From positions 1-64,000 of the forward strand of contig NZ_JXMU01000022.1 of NCBI RefSeq assembly GCF_001293565.1: DNA of 64,000 bases. The letters are read 5' to 3'. This DNA comes from Ahrensia marina (lineage in GTDB: Bacteria; Pseudomonadota; Alphaproteobacteria; Rhizobiales; Rhizobiaceae). Shown here piece by piece: positions 37,735 through 46,658 of the stretch. The notes under the pieces are model-generated. The model had not been told where the DNA came from. It ran no database searches and worked only from the letters and a program-made list of their open reading frames with translations. Position numbers and translations under genes: made by a program. The number at the start of each line of letters is the position of its first letter. The first letter of the stretch is position 1.

Positions 37735-38988
37735 ATGCGCCGTTTTTCTGGATTTGCTGTTGCTCGGGAAGCCATGCGAGCCCACAAGGGCTGGGAAAAG
37801 CAATGGGATAATCCGGAGCTGAAATCCAGTTATGATGTCATTATCATCGGTGCTGGCGGGCACGGGCTGGCAACAGCATATTATCTTGCCAAAGAGCATG
37901 GCATCACCAATGTGGCCGTTCTGGAAAAGGGTTGGCTTGGCGGCGGCAATACTGGCCGCAACACCACAATTATCCGCTCGAACTATCTGTTTGATGAATC
38001 CGCCGGACTTTACAATCATGCGGTGAAGCTCTGGGAAGGGCTTAGCCAGGACCTGAACTACAATGTCATGTTCTCACAGCGCGGTGTGATGATGATGGCG
38101 CATAATGTTCATGATGTGCAGGTATTTAAGCGTCATGTTCATGCAAACCGTTTAAACGGCGTTGACAATGAATGGCTGACACCGGAGCAGGCAAAAGAAT
38201 ATTGTCCGCCGCTCGATATTTCCAAATCGGCCCGTTATCCGGTGAGGGGTGCTGCGCTTCAGCGTAAAGGCGGAACGGCGCGTCATGATGCGGTGGCATG
38301 GGGTTATGCACGGGCTGCGGCTGCGCGCGGTGTGCATATTGTTCAAAACTGCGAAGTAAAAGGAATCAGGCGTGGTGCCAGCGGTGAAGTCACTGGCGTT
38401 GAAACATCGCGCGGTTTTATCGGTGCGAAAAAAGTGGGCGTTGTTGCTGCGGGTAACACGTCACATGTCATGCAAATGGCCGATGTACAGATGCCGCTGG
38501 AAAGCTATCCTTTACAAGCGCTGGTTTCGGAGCCGGTAAAACCCTGTTTCCCGTGTGTTGTGATGTCGAACACCGTGCACGCCTATATTTCGCAATCGGA
38601 TAAGGGTGAATTGGTGATTGGTGCTGGAACCGACCAATATACATCCTATTCGCAAACCGGCGGTTTGCATGTGATCCAGCACACGCTCGATGCGATTTGC
38701 GAGATTTTCCCGATTTTCAGCCGCATGAAAATGCTGCGCTCATGGGGTGGTATCGTTGATGTTACGCCGGACCGCTCGCCGATTATCGCGCAGACACCTG
38801 TGGAAGGTCTGTATGTCAATTGCGGCTGGGGAACGGGCGGTTTTAAAGCAACGCCGGGTTCAGGGCATGTGTTCGCCCATACCATCGCTAATGCTGCGCC
38901 GCATAAATTCAATGAAGGTTACACGATGGAACGCTTTACTTCGGGGCGTTTGATTGATGAGGCAGCAGCGGCGGCCGTATCACATTAA
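37735..38988 (+). CDS. soxB: Sarcosine oxidase subunit beta SoxB
   Basis: Beta subunit of the four-subunit sarcosine oxidase, which demethylates sarcosine to glycine with formation of 5,10-methylene-tetrahydrofolate and H2O2. 417 residues with the FAD motif IGAGGHGLATAYYL (39-51) and RKGGTARHDAVAWGYARAA (178-195), the segment that carries the covalently FMN-linked His. First of soxBDAG. It is the natural terminal step for glycine betaine carbon from the choline island. Confidence 0.96.
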   Translation: MRRFSGFAVAREAMRAHKGWEKQWDNPELKSSYDVIIIGAGGHGLATAYYLAKEHGITNVAVLEKGWLGGGNTGRNTTIIRSNYLFDESAGLYNHAVKLWEGLSQDLNYNVMFSQRGVMMMAHNVHDVQVFKRHVHANRLNGVDNEWLTPEQAKEYCPPLDISKSARYPVRGAALQRKGGTARHDAVAWGYARAAAARGVHIVQNCEVKGIRRGASGEVTGVETSRGFIGAKKVGVVAAGNTSHVMQMADVQMPLESYPLQALVSEPVKPCFPCVVMSNTVHAYISQSDKGELVIGAGTDQYTSYSQTGGLHVIQHTLDAICEIFPIFSRMKMLRSWGGIVDVTPDRSPIIAQTPVEGLYVNCGWGTGGFKATPGSGHVFAHTIANAAPHKFNEGYTMERFTSGRLIDEAAAAAVSH

Positions 38989-39048
38989 GCAACAGATTTG
39001 CTTGAAATAATTTTGCAATGAAATTCGACGAAAAGTCAGGTTTTAAAA

Positions 39049-39366
39049 ATGCTTCTAATACATTGCCCTTATTGCGCTGAAGAGCGCCCCGAAACAGAGT
39101 TTGCCCATGCCGGTGAAGCCCATATCGAGCGCTCGACGCAAATGGGCGAGTTGACCGATGAAGGCTTTGCAAACTTCTTTTTCTATCGGGACAATACAAA
39201 GGGCATCACTTATGAGCGCTGGCGGCACATTCACGGATGCGGACGCTTTTTCAATGCCGCACGCGATACGGTCTCGGACAAGTTTTTGGTGACCTATAAG
39301 GCCGGTGAGCCAAAGCCTGACCTTTCTGAAATTGATAACCAGACAAAAGCGGGAGCAAAGTCATGA
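39049..39366 (+). CDS. soxD: Sarcosine oxidase subunit delta SoxD
   Basis: 105-residue subunit with a zinc site: Cys6 and Cys9 (HCPYCAEE) and His60/62 with Cys64 (HIHGCGRFF). The gene overlaps soxA by four bases. Confidence 0.94.
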   Translation: MLLIHCPYCAEERPETEFAHAGEAHIERSTQMGELTDEGFANFFFYRDNTKGITYERWRHIHGCGRFFNAARDTVSDKFLVTYKAGEPKPDLSEIDNQTKAGAKS

Positions 39367-42300
39367 ATGCACCTGTTTCAATCCAGCCAAACCGCATTCC
39401 CGGCAAAGGACGGTTAAGCGCTGCCGATCCACTTCGCTTTACATTTGATGGCAAGACTTTGCCTGCGCTTAAAGGTGATACTGTCGCGTCTGCTTTGATC
39501 GCCAATGATATTCATCTGGTCGGGCGTTCATTTAAGTATCACCGTCCGCGCGGTATTGTATCTGCCGGATCAGAAGAGCCAAATGCATTGCTTGGTATTC
39601 AGCGCGATGTGGCGCGCCATACGCCCAATATACGGGCAACGGTTCAAGAGGTGTATGATGGTCTGGAAGCAACAAGCCAAAATCGCTGGCCATCGCTAAA
39701 ATATGATATCGGCGAGATCAATGATATTGCATCGCCGCTATTATCAGCAGGCTTTTATTACAAGACATTTATGTGGCCGCGCAAAGCGTGGGATAAAGTT
39801 TATGAACCATTTATCCGCAAGGCGGCAGGGCTTGGAAAAGCGCCTGTTCACAAAGATCCGGACCATTATTCATCTCAGCATGAACATTGCGATGTTCTGA
39901 TCCTTGGCGGCGGCATTGCCGGTTTAAGCGCCGCTTTGGCTGCGGCGAAAAACGGTGCGCGTGTGATCATTTGCGACGAGCAGGCTACATTCGGCGGGGC
40001 TTTGCATTTTGATAGTGATGTAACCGTTGACGGGATGGATGGTTTTTCCTGGGCGCAGAAAGTTACGGCAGAACTGGCGGCGATGGATAATGCGCGTGTT
40101 TTATTGCGTACAACGGCGTTTGGTTATTATGCGCAAAACTATGTTGCGTTGATCGAGCGTGTCACCGAGCATTTATCAGCGCCAAGAGCCGATTTACCGC
40201 GTGAGCGGCTATGGGAAGTGCGCGCTAAGAAAGTCATTATCGCCACCGGTTCGATTGAGCGCCATATGGTGTTTGCCAATAATGACCGCCCGGGTATTTT
40301 GCTGGCTTCGGCAGCACGCACCTATCTTAATCATTACGGTGTTGGCGTTGGCAAAAATGTCGGTGTCTATACGGCCAATGACAGCGCTTATGCTGCGGCT
40401 TTTGATCTTAAAGAAGCCGGTATTAATATCCCCGCAATCGTTGATGTGCGCGATAATCCGAATGAAGAATTGCTGGCTAAGGCGAGTGCGCTTGGTATTC
40501 GCGTTTTGACAGGCCACGGCGTTATGGCGGCCGGCGGCAAGCTGCGCGTCTCGTCAATGTCGGTCGCGCCGGTAAACGGTGGTGCAAATGAAGTTATTGC
40601 CGTTGACAGCATCATCATGAGTGGCGGCTGGACACCTTCTGTTCATATGTTCTCACAATCACGTGGCAAGGTGACATATGATGCGGACAAAAGCCGTTTT
40701 GTGCCCGGTGTTTACGCGCAGGATTGTGTCAGCATAGGTGCGTGTAACGGCACGGATAATTTAAGTGCAACAATTGATGAAGCGATTGCGGCTGGCGAAG
40801 ATGCGGCACGTGCGGTTCGCCACAATGCAAAGCAGAGCGCCACGGCGATCAATGCGACCGGCGGAGAGGCTTGGGAAGGAACGCTCATCGGCGCTGCACC
40901 GGGCGCGGAAGCCGGTAAAGTCGTCAAAGCATTTGTGGATTTCCAGAACGATGTAACAGCTAAAGATATTCGTCTCGCCGTCCAAGAAGGCTTCCACTCG
41001 ATCGAGCACGTGAAGCGTTTTACCACCAATGGCATGGCGACGGATCAAGGCAAATTGTCGAATATGCACGGGCTGGCAATTGCAGCCGAAGCGCTGGGCA
41101 AGGATTTGCCGGAAGTCGGACTGACAACATTCCGTGCGCCTTATACGCCGGTTACATTTGGTGCGCTGGTTTCTCACTCGAAGGGTACTTTGTTCGAGCC
41201 GACACGCAAAACACCGATGCACGACAGTGAAGTGGCAATCGGTGCGGTGTTTGAAGATGTCGGCAGTTGGAAACGCGCCTGGTACTATCCGAAAACCGGT
41301 GAGGACATGCATGCGGCGGTTAACCGCGAGTGCAAAACAGCGCGTACAAATGTTGGCATGTTTGATGCGTCGACACTGGGCAAGATTGAAGTTGTTGGTC
41401 CGGACGCAGCCGAGTTTTTGAACCTGATCTACACCAACCCGTTTTTGAAACTGGGTGTGGGTAAATTGCGCTATGGCATTATGTGCCGCGAGGACGGCTT
41501 TATCTATGATGACGGTGTCGTTGCGCGGATTGCTGAAGACCGTTTTCATGTGACCACCACAACGGGCGGCGCACCGCGTGTGCTCAACATGATGGAAGAT
41601 TATTTGCAGACAGAGTTTCCGCATATGAAAGTCTGGCTGACCTCAACATCAGAGCAGTGGGCTGTCATTGCTGTTCAGGGGCCAAAGTCGCGCGATATTG
41701 TTTCGCCTTTTGTTGAGGGGATCGATCTGTCAACAGAAGCCTTGCCGCATATGTCGATGGCGGAAGGGACAATTTGCGGTGTGCCAACGCGCCTGATGCG
41801 GATGTCTTTTACCGGCGAGATGGGCTTTGAAATCAACGTTCCTGCTGATTATGGCCGTGCTGTTTGGGATACGCTTTATCAGGCCGTCGAGGAGGCAGGC
41901 GGCTGTGCTTATGGCACTGAAGCCATGCATGTTCTGCGCGCTGAAAAAGGCTATATCATTGTCGGTCAGGATACCGATGGTACGGTTACGCCATATGATG
42001 CAGGACTTGGCTGGGCTGTCGGCAAAAAGAAAACCGACTTTGTTGGCATTCGTGGCTTGAAGCGTCCTGATCTTGTTGCAGAAGGACGCAGGCAGTTGGT
42101 TGGCTTAAAATCGGTTGACGGGCGCAGCGTTCTGGAAGAGGGCGCGCAGATCGTTGATGATCCAAATCAACCGATGCCGATGAAAATGATTGGATGGGTG
42201 TCATCGAGCTATTGGTCCGGAAATGCGCAAAAGCCAATCGCGATGGCGCTAATTGAAGATGGTTTTAATCTCATGGGTAAAAAGCTTTATGTCCCCATGG

Positions 42301-42374
42301 CCAATGAAGTAATCGAAGTTGAAGTTTGCAAAGCTGTCTTTGTTGACGAAGAAGGGGGGCGCTTGCATGGCTAA
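39363..42374 (+). CDS. soxA: Sarcosine oxidase subunit alpha SoxA
   Basis: 1003-residue subunit: an N-terminal Fer2-like domain (1-100), a pyridine-nucleotide/FAD disulfide-oxidoreductase-like domain (about 165-470, GGGIAGLSAALAA at 180) and a C-terminal glycine-cleavage T-protein-like folate domain (about 600-1003). The T-domain takes the methylene group onto tetrahydrofolate. Family length. It overlaps soxD and soxG on either side. Confidence 0.96.
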   Translation: MNAPVSIQPNRIPGKGRLSAADPLRFTFDGKTLPALKGDTVASALIANDIHLVGRSFKYHRPRGIVSAGSEEPNALLGIQRDVARHTPNIRATVQEVYDGLEATSQNRWPSLKYDIGEINDIASPLLSAGFYYKTFMWPRKAWDKVYEPFIRKAAGLGKAPVHKDPDHYSSQHEHCDVLILGGGIAGLSAALAAAKNGARVIICDEQATFGGALHFDSDVTVDGMDGFSWAQKVTAELAAMDNARVLLRTTAFGYYAQNYVALIERVTEHLSAPRADLPRERLWEVRAKKVIIATGSIERHMVFANNDRPGILLASAARTYLNHYGVGVGKNVGVYTANDSAYAAAFDLKEAGINIPAIVDVRDNPNEELLAKASALGIRVLTGHGVMAAGGKLRVSSMSVAPVNGGANEVIAVDSIIMSGGWTPSVHMFSQSRGKVTYDADKSRFVPGVYAQDCVSIGACNGTDNLSATIDEAIAAGEDAARAVRHNAKQSATAINATGGEAWEGTLIGAAPGAEAGKVVKAFVDFQNDVTAKDIRLAVQEGFHSIEHVKRFTTNGMATDQGKLSNMHGLAIAAEALGKDLPEVGLTTFRAPYTPVTFGALVSHSKGTLFEPTRKTPMHDSEVAIGAVFEDVGSWKRAWYYPKTGEDMHAAVNRECKTARTNVGMFDASTLGKIEVVGPDAAEFLNLIYTNPFLKLGVGKLRYGIMCREDGFIYDDGVVARIAEDRFHVTTTTGGAPRVLNMMEDYLQTEFPHMKVWLTSTSEQWAVIAVQGPKSRDIVSPFVEGIDLSTEALPHMSMAEGTICGVPTRLMRMSFTGEMGFEINVPADYGRAVWDTLYQAVEEAGGCAYGTEAMHVLRAEKGYIIVGQDTDGTVTPYDAGLGWAVGKKKTDFVGIRGLKRPDLVAEGRRQLVGLKSVDGRSVLEEGAQIVDDPNQPMPMKMIGWVSSSYWSGNAQKPIAMALIEDGFNLMGKKLYVPMANEVIEVEVCKAVFVDEEGGRLHG

Positions 42375-42930
42375 GCCATTGAAACTTGAGCGGGCGCATC
42401 CGCTTGGCGATCAAAATTTCGGTGCACCCGGTATATCTATCACTTCTGTACGTGGCGGTTATCGTTGCAGTTTGCGTGTTGCGCAAAGTGACATTTCAGC
42501 CGTGTCTAACGCGCTTGGTGTTGATCTGCCTCAGGCCCCTAAAACATCTGCACGCTCTGCAAACAGAGTGGCTATGTGGCTCGGGCCGGATGAATGGTTG
42601 ATATATGATTCCAAAGCGAACCCGATAGACGATTTGAAGAACATCAATGCCCTATGTTCGGCTGTGGATGTGTCCCACCGCAATACGGCGATTGAGGCAA
42701 AGGGGCCGCTGGCAGCTGAGGTCATTAATGCCGGTTGCCCGCAAGATTTATCTCTGGAAGTTTTTCCGGTAGGCGCATGTTCGCGCACAATTTTGGGTAA
42801 GGCTGAAATTGTTTTGTATCGCGCGAAAGCTGATACTTTTCATATTGAATGCTGGCGGTCTTTCGCACCCTATGTTTTCGAGCTTTTAAGGACTGCGGCT
42901 AGAGATCAAAGTGCGTTGGCGGTGCGTTAA
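42367..42930 (+). CDS. soxG: Sarcosine oxidase subunit gamma SoxG
   Basis: 187-residue gamma subunit with a GcvT-C-like fold (WLGPDEWLIY near 70, AVDVSHRNTAIEAKG). The ATG at 42367 (eight-base overlap with soxA) was chosen since an upstream frame extension to 42319 runs inside soxA. Confidence 0.93.
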   Translation: MAKPLKLERAHPLGDQNFGAPGISITSVRGGYRCSLRVAQSDISAVSNALGVDLPQAPKTSARSANRVAMWLGPDEWLIYDSKANPIDDLKNINALCSAVDVSHRNTAIEAKGPLAAEVINAGCPQDLSLEVFPVGACSRTILGKAEIVLYRAKADTFHIECWRSFAPYVFELLRTAARDQSALAVR

Positions 42931-42947
42931 TTGCGCCGCACCGAACT

Positions 42948-43424
42948 TTAGTCCGCTTGCTCAATAACAGCGAGTGTCAGCCATGTTGCGGTGAAGGCCG
43001 GTTTCAAGCTGCCGTCGATTTCAAGCGTGACTTCATAAGTGGAGAGAACGCGGCCCGACGGTCTGATGTCGGCATCTTGCAGTTTAAAAACCGCCCGCAC
43101 TTTTGCGCCCGAACGTACCGGTGCCATGAAACGGATTTTATCAAAGCCGTAATTGATGCCCATGGTCGCGCCTTCCAGTTCCGGCAAGGCCTCATAGGTC
43201 AGCGTTGAAAGCATGGAAAGTGTCAGAAAACCATGCGCGATGGTTGAGCCGAAAGGCGTTTCTTTTTCCGCCCGCTCAGGGTCGCAATGAATCCATTGAT
43301 GATCGTCGGTGGCATCTGCGAATTTGTCGATCATTTCCTGCGTAATGACACGCCAGTCGGATGTGCCGACAATCGTGCCGATTGCATTGGGAATATCGTC
43401 GAGAGTAATTTTGCGTTTGGTCAT
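42948..43424 (-). CDS. MaoC-family dehydratase
   Basis: Hotdog-fold protein of 158 residues (ATG at 43424, TKRKITLDDI) of the MaoC/(R)-specific hydratase type, with DDHQWIHCDPERA (conserved Asp-His hydratase signature) and GSTIAHGFLTLSM. Usually hydrates trans-2-enoyl-CoA or a similar thioester; the context does not name a substrate. It is the downstream partner of the DMT transporter gene with little gap. Confidence 0.82.
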   Translation of the reverse strand: MTKRKITLDDIPNAIGTIVGTSDWRVITQEMIDKFADATDDHQWIHCDPERAEKETPFGSTIAHGFLTLSMLSTLTYEALPELEGATMGINYGFDKIRFMAPVRSGAKVRAVFKLQDADIRPSGRVLSTYEVTLEIDGSLKPAFTATWLTLAVIEQAD

Positions 43425-43456
43425 GATGTGCGTTTTGGCAGTACGGCCATGTGCAA

Positions 43457-44365
43457 TCAAGCAGATTTTTGTATCGGTCTTTTGTGGTTCACCAGCCAGA
43501 CACCGGCGACAACAATCAGTGTACCGATGATGAACGGTAATGTTGGCGTTTCACCGAACAATATCCAGGCTTCAATGCCAACGGCAGGCGGCACAAGGTA
43601 AATCAGCGATGCCGCACGGCTAACCTGTCCGCGGCGGATCAAGTAAAGCAGCAAAAGAATGGCGCCAAGCGAAAGTCCGAATACCGACCAGATCATTGCT
43701 CCGACCGAATGAATGTTGATGTCAAAGGCAAGCGATGGCTCTAAAATGATTGTTATCGGTACAATGAAGACGAATGCGCCGACATATTGCAGCGTTGCAA
43801 CCGGTATTAGATCGCCTTCTTGCAGAAACCGTTTTTGGTAGATCGTACCAAAAGTAACGCTGGCCATAGCAATAACATTGACAATCAATGGTATGCTGGC
43901 TGTGACCAACGTACCCGCATCAAGTGACATTAAGCGCGGGCCGATTGCGATCAACAACCCGATAAGGCCGACAATAATTCCGGCGCGCTGCCTGACGGCG
44001 AGGCGCTCTTTGACAATCCAGAATGCAATCATCGCCGTCATAAGCGGTTGCAATGCTGCCAGCAAACCGGAGATCGAGGCGGGTACGCCCCGATTAATTG
44101 CCCACCATACACCGCCAAGATAGAGTGTATGCAGAAAGACACCGGAGATGATGGCATGCAGCCAGCCAGCCCGTGTTGTCGGCCATTTGGCGGACATGAC
44201 AATGGCAATAATTGCAAAAAGCAGCGCTGCAAGTGCAAAGCGCCACGCTAAAAATGTCAGCGGTCCCGCATGGTCATTGGCGTATTTTGCAACGATCCAG
44301 CCGGTTGACCAAAGCAACACAAACAACGCAGGTGCAACGGTTTCCAGTTTTATGCTGTTTGCCAT
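43457..44365 (-). CDS. DMT-superfamily (EamA) transporter
   Basis: 302-residue transporter with ten hydrophobic helices in two EamA repeats (about 5-135 and 150-285). Substrate unknown; EamA exporters often move amino acids or metabolites. Confidence 0.86.
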   Translation of the reverse strand: MANSIKLETVAPALFVLLWSTGWIVAKYANDHAGPLTFLAWRFALAALLFAIIAIVMSAKWPTTRAGWLHAIISGVFLHTLYLGGVWWAINRGVPASISGLLAALQPLMTAMIAFWIVKERLAVRQRAGIIVGLIGLLIAIGPRLMSLDAGTLVTASIPLIVNVIAMASVTFGTIYQKRFLQEGDLIPVATLQYVGAFVFIVPITIILEPSLAFDINIHSVGAMIWSVFGLSLGAILLLLYLIRRGQVSRAASLIYLVPPAVGIEAWILFGETPTLPFIIGTLIVVAGVWLVNHKRPIQKSA

Positions 44366-44521
44366 TGGGAGCCTTGCAAATAGATAAGTGTAGCGGCGGA
44401 GGACGCAGTAATGCAGTCAGAATGCTGTGCGGTGCCGATGTTATATAATGTGAACGAGAGCGCTGAAAGGGAAATATTGTCCCCATTCCATTCTCGCGCT
44501 CAAGACGTTTGGCGGTGACGC

Positions 44522-45355
44522 TTAATTGAGGCCGAGCATCGTTCGTGCTTCCTGCCATGTTGCCACGGGCCGCTCATATTTCTCACATAGATCGGTTACC
44601 CGTTTGACAAGCGCCGCATTTGACGGTGCAAGCGTGTCTTTGTCCAAGCGCACATTATCTTCCAGACCTGTACGGGCGTGACCACCGGCGGCAACGGCCC
44701 ACTGGTTAAGGACAAGCTGGTTCGGACCGATACCGGCAGCGCACCATTGGCTGTTGGGCGACAGGCGTTTTACGGTTTTGACATAATAATCAAACACATC
44801 TTTATCCGCAGGCATTGCATTTTTAACACCCATGACAAACTGGATATAAGGCGTGTCATTGATCCGCCCCTCCTTATGCATTAATACCGCCTGATGGATA
44901 TGCGACAGATCAAATGCTTCTATTTCCGGTTTGACGTCATGCGTGACCATTTCAGCCGCCAGCCAGTCAACCAGATCGGGGGCATTTTCATAAATCCTTG
45001 TCGGGAAATTATTCGAGCCAACGGACAGTGATGCCATATCCGGTTTCAGGGACAGCATGGCGCCGCGTTCTTTGCCTGCGCCGGAGCGGCCGCCAGTCGA
45101 GAATTGAATAATCATGCCCGGACAATGTTTCAGCAGACCTTCTTGTAATTTTGCAAATTTATCAGGATCGGACGATGGCGTTTCATCATCATTGCGCACA
45201 TGCGCATGGACTATGCTTGCACCGGCTTCAAATGCTGCATGGGTCGATTCTATCTGTTCGGTGACGGAAATGGGTACAGCCGGATTGTTCTGTTTGCGTG
45301 GCAATGATCCTGTGATTGCAACACATATCATACAGGGCTTATTTACTTCCGTCAT
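44522..45355 (-). CDS. BKACE-family beta-keto acid cleavage enzyme (DUF849)
   Basis: 277-residue zinc-dependent TIM-barrel enzyme that cleaves a 3-keto acid with acetyl-CoA, giving an acyl-CoA and acetoacetate. Zn ligands His50 and His52 (VHAHVRN) and GLEDN near 230 are present. One known branch converts dehydrocarnitine toward betaine; the nearby sarcosine and choline genes would fit, but no carnitine dehydrogenase is in this window, so the substrate is open. Confidence 0.85.
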   Translation of the reverse strand: MTEVNKPCMICVAITGSLPRKQNNPAVPISVTEQIESTHAAFEAGASIVHAHVRNDDETPSSDPDKFAKLQEGLLKHCPGMIIQFSTGGRSGAGKERGAMLSLKPDMASLSVGSNNFPTRIYENAPDLVDWLAAEMVTHDVKPEIEAFDLSHIHQAVLMHKEGRINDTPYIQFVMGVKNAMPADKDVFDYYVKTVKRLSPNSQWCAAGIGPNQLVLNQWAVAAGGHARTGLEDNVRLDKDTLAPSNAALVKRVTDLCEKYERPVATWQEARTMLGLN

Positions 45356-45457
45356 TGGCTGCTTTCCTCCATCTTAATCGGTTTCCAAAACGGACTAATA
45401 TGTTTTCTACCTATATACCAGCGATTGGAAATGTCATTGCAATGATGCGATAAACAA

Positions 45458-45487
45458 AATCCGCGCGAGAATTAACTCACGCGGATT
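45458..45487 (-). terminator. Terminator after the small secreted protein gene
   Basis: Nearly perfect stem AATCCGCGCGAG (45458-45469) / CTCACGCGGATT (45476-45487) with one mismatch; the minus-strand tail is TTTGTTT. It ends the 45521-45826 gene. Confidence 0.75.
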
Positions 45488-45520
45488 AGGATCTTTTCTA
45501 CGATAGGGTATATTGGCAGA

Positions 45521-45826
45521 TTATTTTGAATCGCCACCCAATGTAGTTTCAGCGATTAGAACTTTAGAGCCGTCTTCCATTACACGGTAAACACGGCGAA
45601 CGTCACGCTGTTCTTCTTCATCATACATGTTACGGATGATAACCGTACCTTCAAACTGCTCGTCTGTAGCATTTGCACCTTCAGTTTCGAACAGTGTCTC
45701 ATCGACAGGCTTATCCAACATCATTGGATTTGGCGCTGCTCCGTCGCTGTAAGACGAATCCTGAGCGTAGGCTGCGCCTGTAAATGCCGCGGAAGATACG
45801 ATTGCTGCAATAAGAATCTTTTTCAT
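45521..45826 (-). CDS. Small secreted acidic protein, unknown
   Basis: 101-residue protein with a clear Sec signal (MKKILIAAIVSSAAFTGAAYA, cleavage after AYA at 21). The mature 80 residues are acidic with a MYDEEEQRDVRRVYRVME stretch. I recognise no family. A terminator follows. Confidence 0.75.
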   Translation of the reverse strand: MKKILIAAIVSSAAFTGAAYAQDSSYSDGAAPNPMMLDKPVDETLFETEGANATDEQFEGTVIIRNMYDEEEQRDVRRVYRVMEDGSKVLIAETTLGGDSK

Positions 45827-46150
45827 AATATATACTTTCTTGTTTGTTACTTATGCGCTCTGACACGCGGTTCTGCCTAATCAATGCAAAGGGCCCACAA
45901 TCGTTGCAAAGAATATTGGAAATGTTTGAATTTCTAACGGAAACACACAGTGCGTAAAGTATTTTAAGGCGGCTATTGTTCGGTTAAATTATTGATTTTA
46001 ATAACATTTTTTCTGTATGCCGAGCAGTGCGTATAAGCGACATTTCGTCAATAGATTATGACTTTCTAAGGCCCTTAATTGCGGAATCGAGCTTGACCTC
46101 AAGTTGACTTGAGTTGCTACGCAACGTTGACTGAAGAAGGAAACATCGTT
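45827..46150. other. Intergenic region with promoters of two divergent genes
   Basis: About 320 bases, AT-rich, between the divergent small secreted protein gene and DUF2938 gene. The SoxR-type site (46097-46114) is the only structured element I recognise; no RNA gene is evident. Confidence 0.4.
46093..46123 (+). promoter_or_regulatory. SoxR-type (MerR family) operator in a 19-bp spacer promoter
   Basis: A -35 element TTGACC (46093-46098) overlaps CCTCAAGTTGACTTGAGT (46097-46114), which matches the SoxR box CCTCAAGTTAACTTGAGG at all but two positions (TG for TA in the centre; T for G at the end). This is the geometry of MerR-family activated promoters with a long spacer; the expected -10 (TACGCA, 46118-46123) is weak. 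The DUF2938 GTG follows 28 bases later. Confidence 0.75.
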
Positions 46151-46642
46151 GTGAGCGGAATTGAATTACTAGGCTGTACAGTATTGCTTGGCATTGGTGC
46201 GACGCTGTTTATGGATGGCGTTGCGTGGATACGTAAGAAAGTGATGCATGTATCACCGCTCGACTATGGACTGGTTGGCCGTTGGCTCCTTTCCCAATTA
46301 GATGGTGTGTTTTGGCATTCGTCTATTCTGTCAGCGCCTGCTATAAAATATGAGAGGCTGACCGGTTGGATATTCCACTATTTGACCGGCATCGCATTTG
46401 CGGCTGTTATGCTGTTTGCAACAGGCTATCAGTGGCTTGAAGAGCCTACTGTCTTGCCGCCTCTGCTCACTGGTTTGATTTCAACGGTCGCGCCATTTTT
46501 CATTATGCAGCCAGCGTTTGGTTTCGGATGGGCGGCCTCGAAAACGCCGTCGCCTAATACTGCACGATTAAATACGATCATCGCGCATTTGTCCTATGGC
46601 GCAGGACTGTATTTCAGCGGCTTGTTCATCATGCAATGGTAA
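46151..46642 (+). CDS. DUF2938 membrane protein
   Basis: 163-residue protein with about four hydrophobic segments and the DUF2938 patterns HYLTGIAFA and MQPAFGFGWAASKTP. The GTG at 46151 was chosen because GAAGGAAA lies nine bases upstream; a TTG at 46109 would lie within the SoxR site. Function unknown; its promoter suggests it is induced by a MerR-type regulator responding to redox-cycling compounds or metals. Confidence 0.8.
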   Translation: MSGIELLGCTVLLGIGATLFMDGVAWIRKKVMHVSPLDYGLVGRWLLSQLDGVFWHSSILSAPAIKYERLTGWIFHYLTGIAFAAVMLFATGYQWLEEPTVLPPLLTGLISTVAPFFIMQPAFGFGWAASKTPSPNTARLNTIIAHLSYGAGLYFSGLFIMQW

Positions 46643-46658
46643 TGGCGCTTTTCCGCCA

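Noticed and set aside
40761-41624. 287-codon minus-strand ORF inside soxA
   Set aside because: Antisense to SoxA, with no domain and no ribosome binding site.
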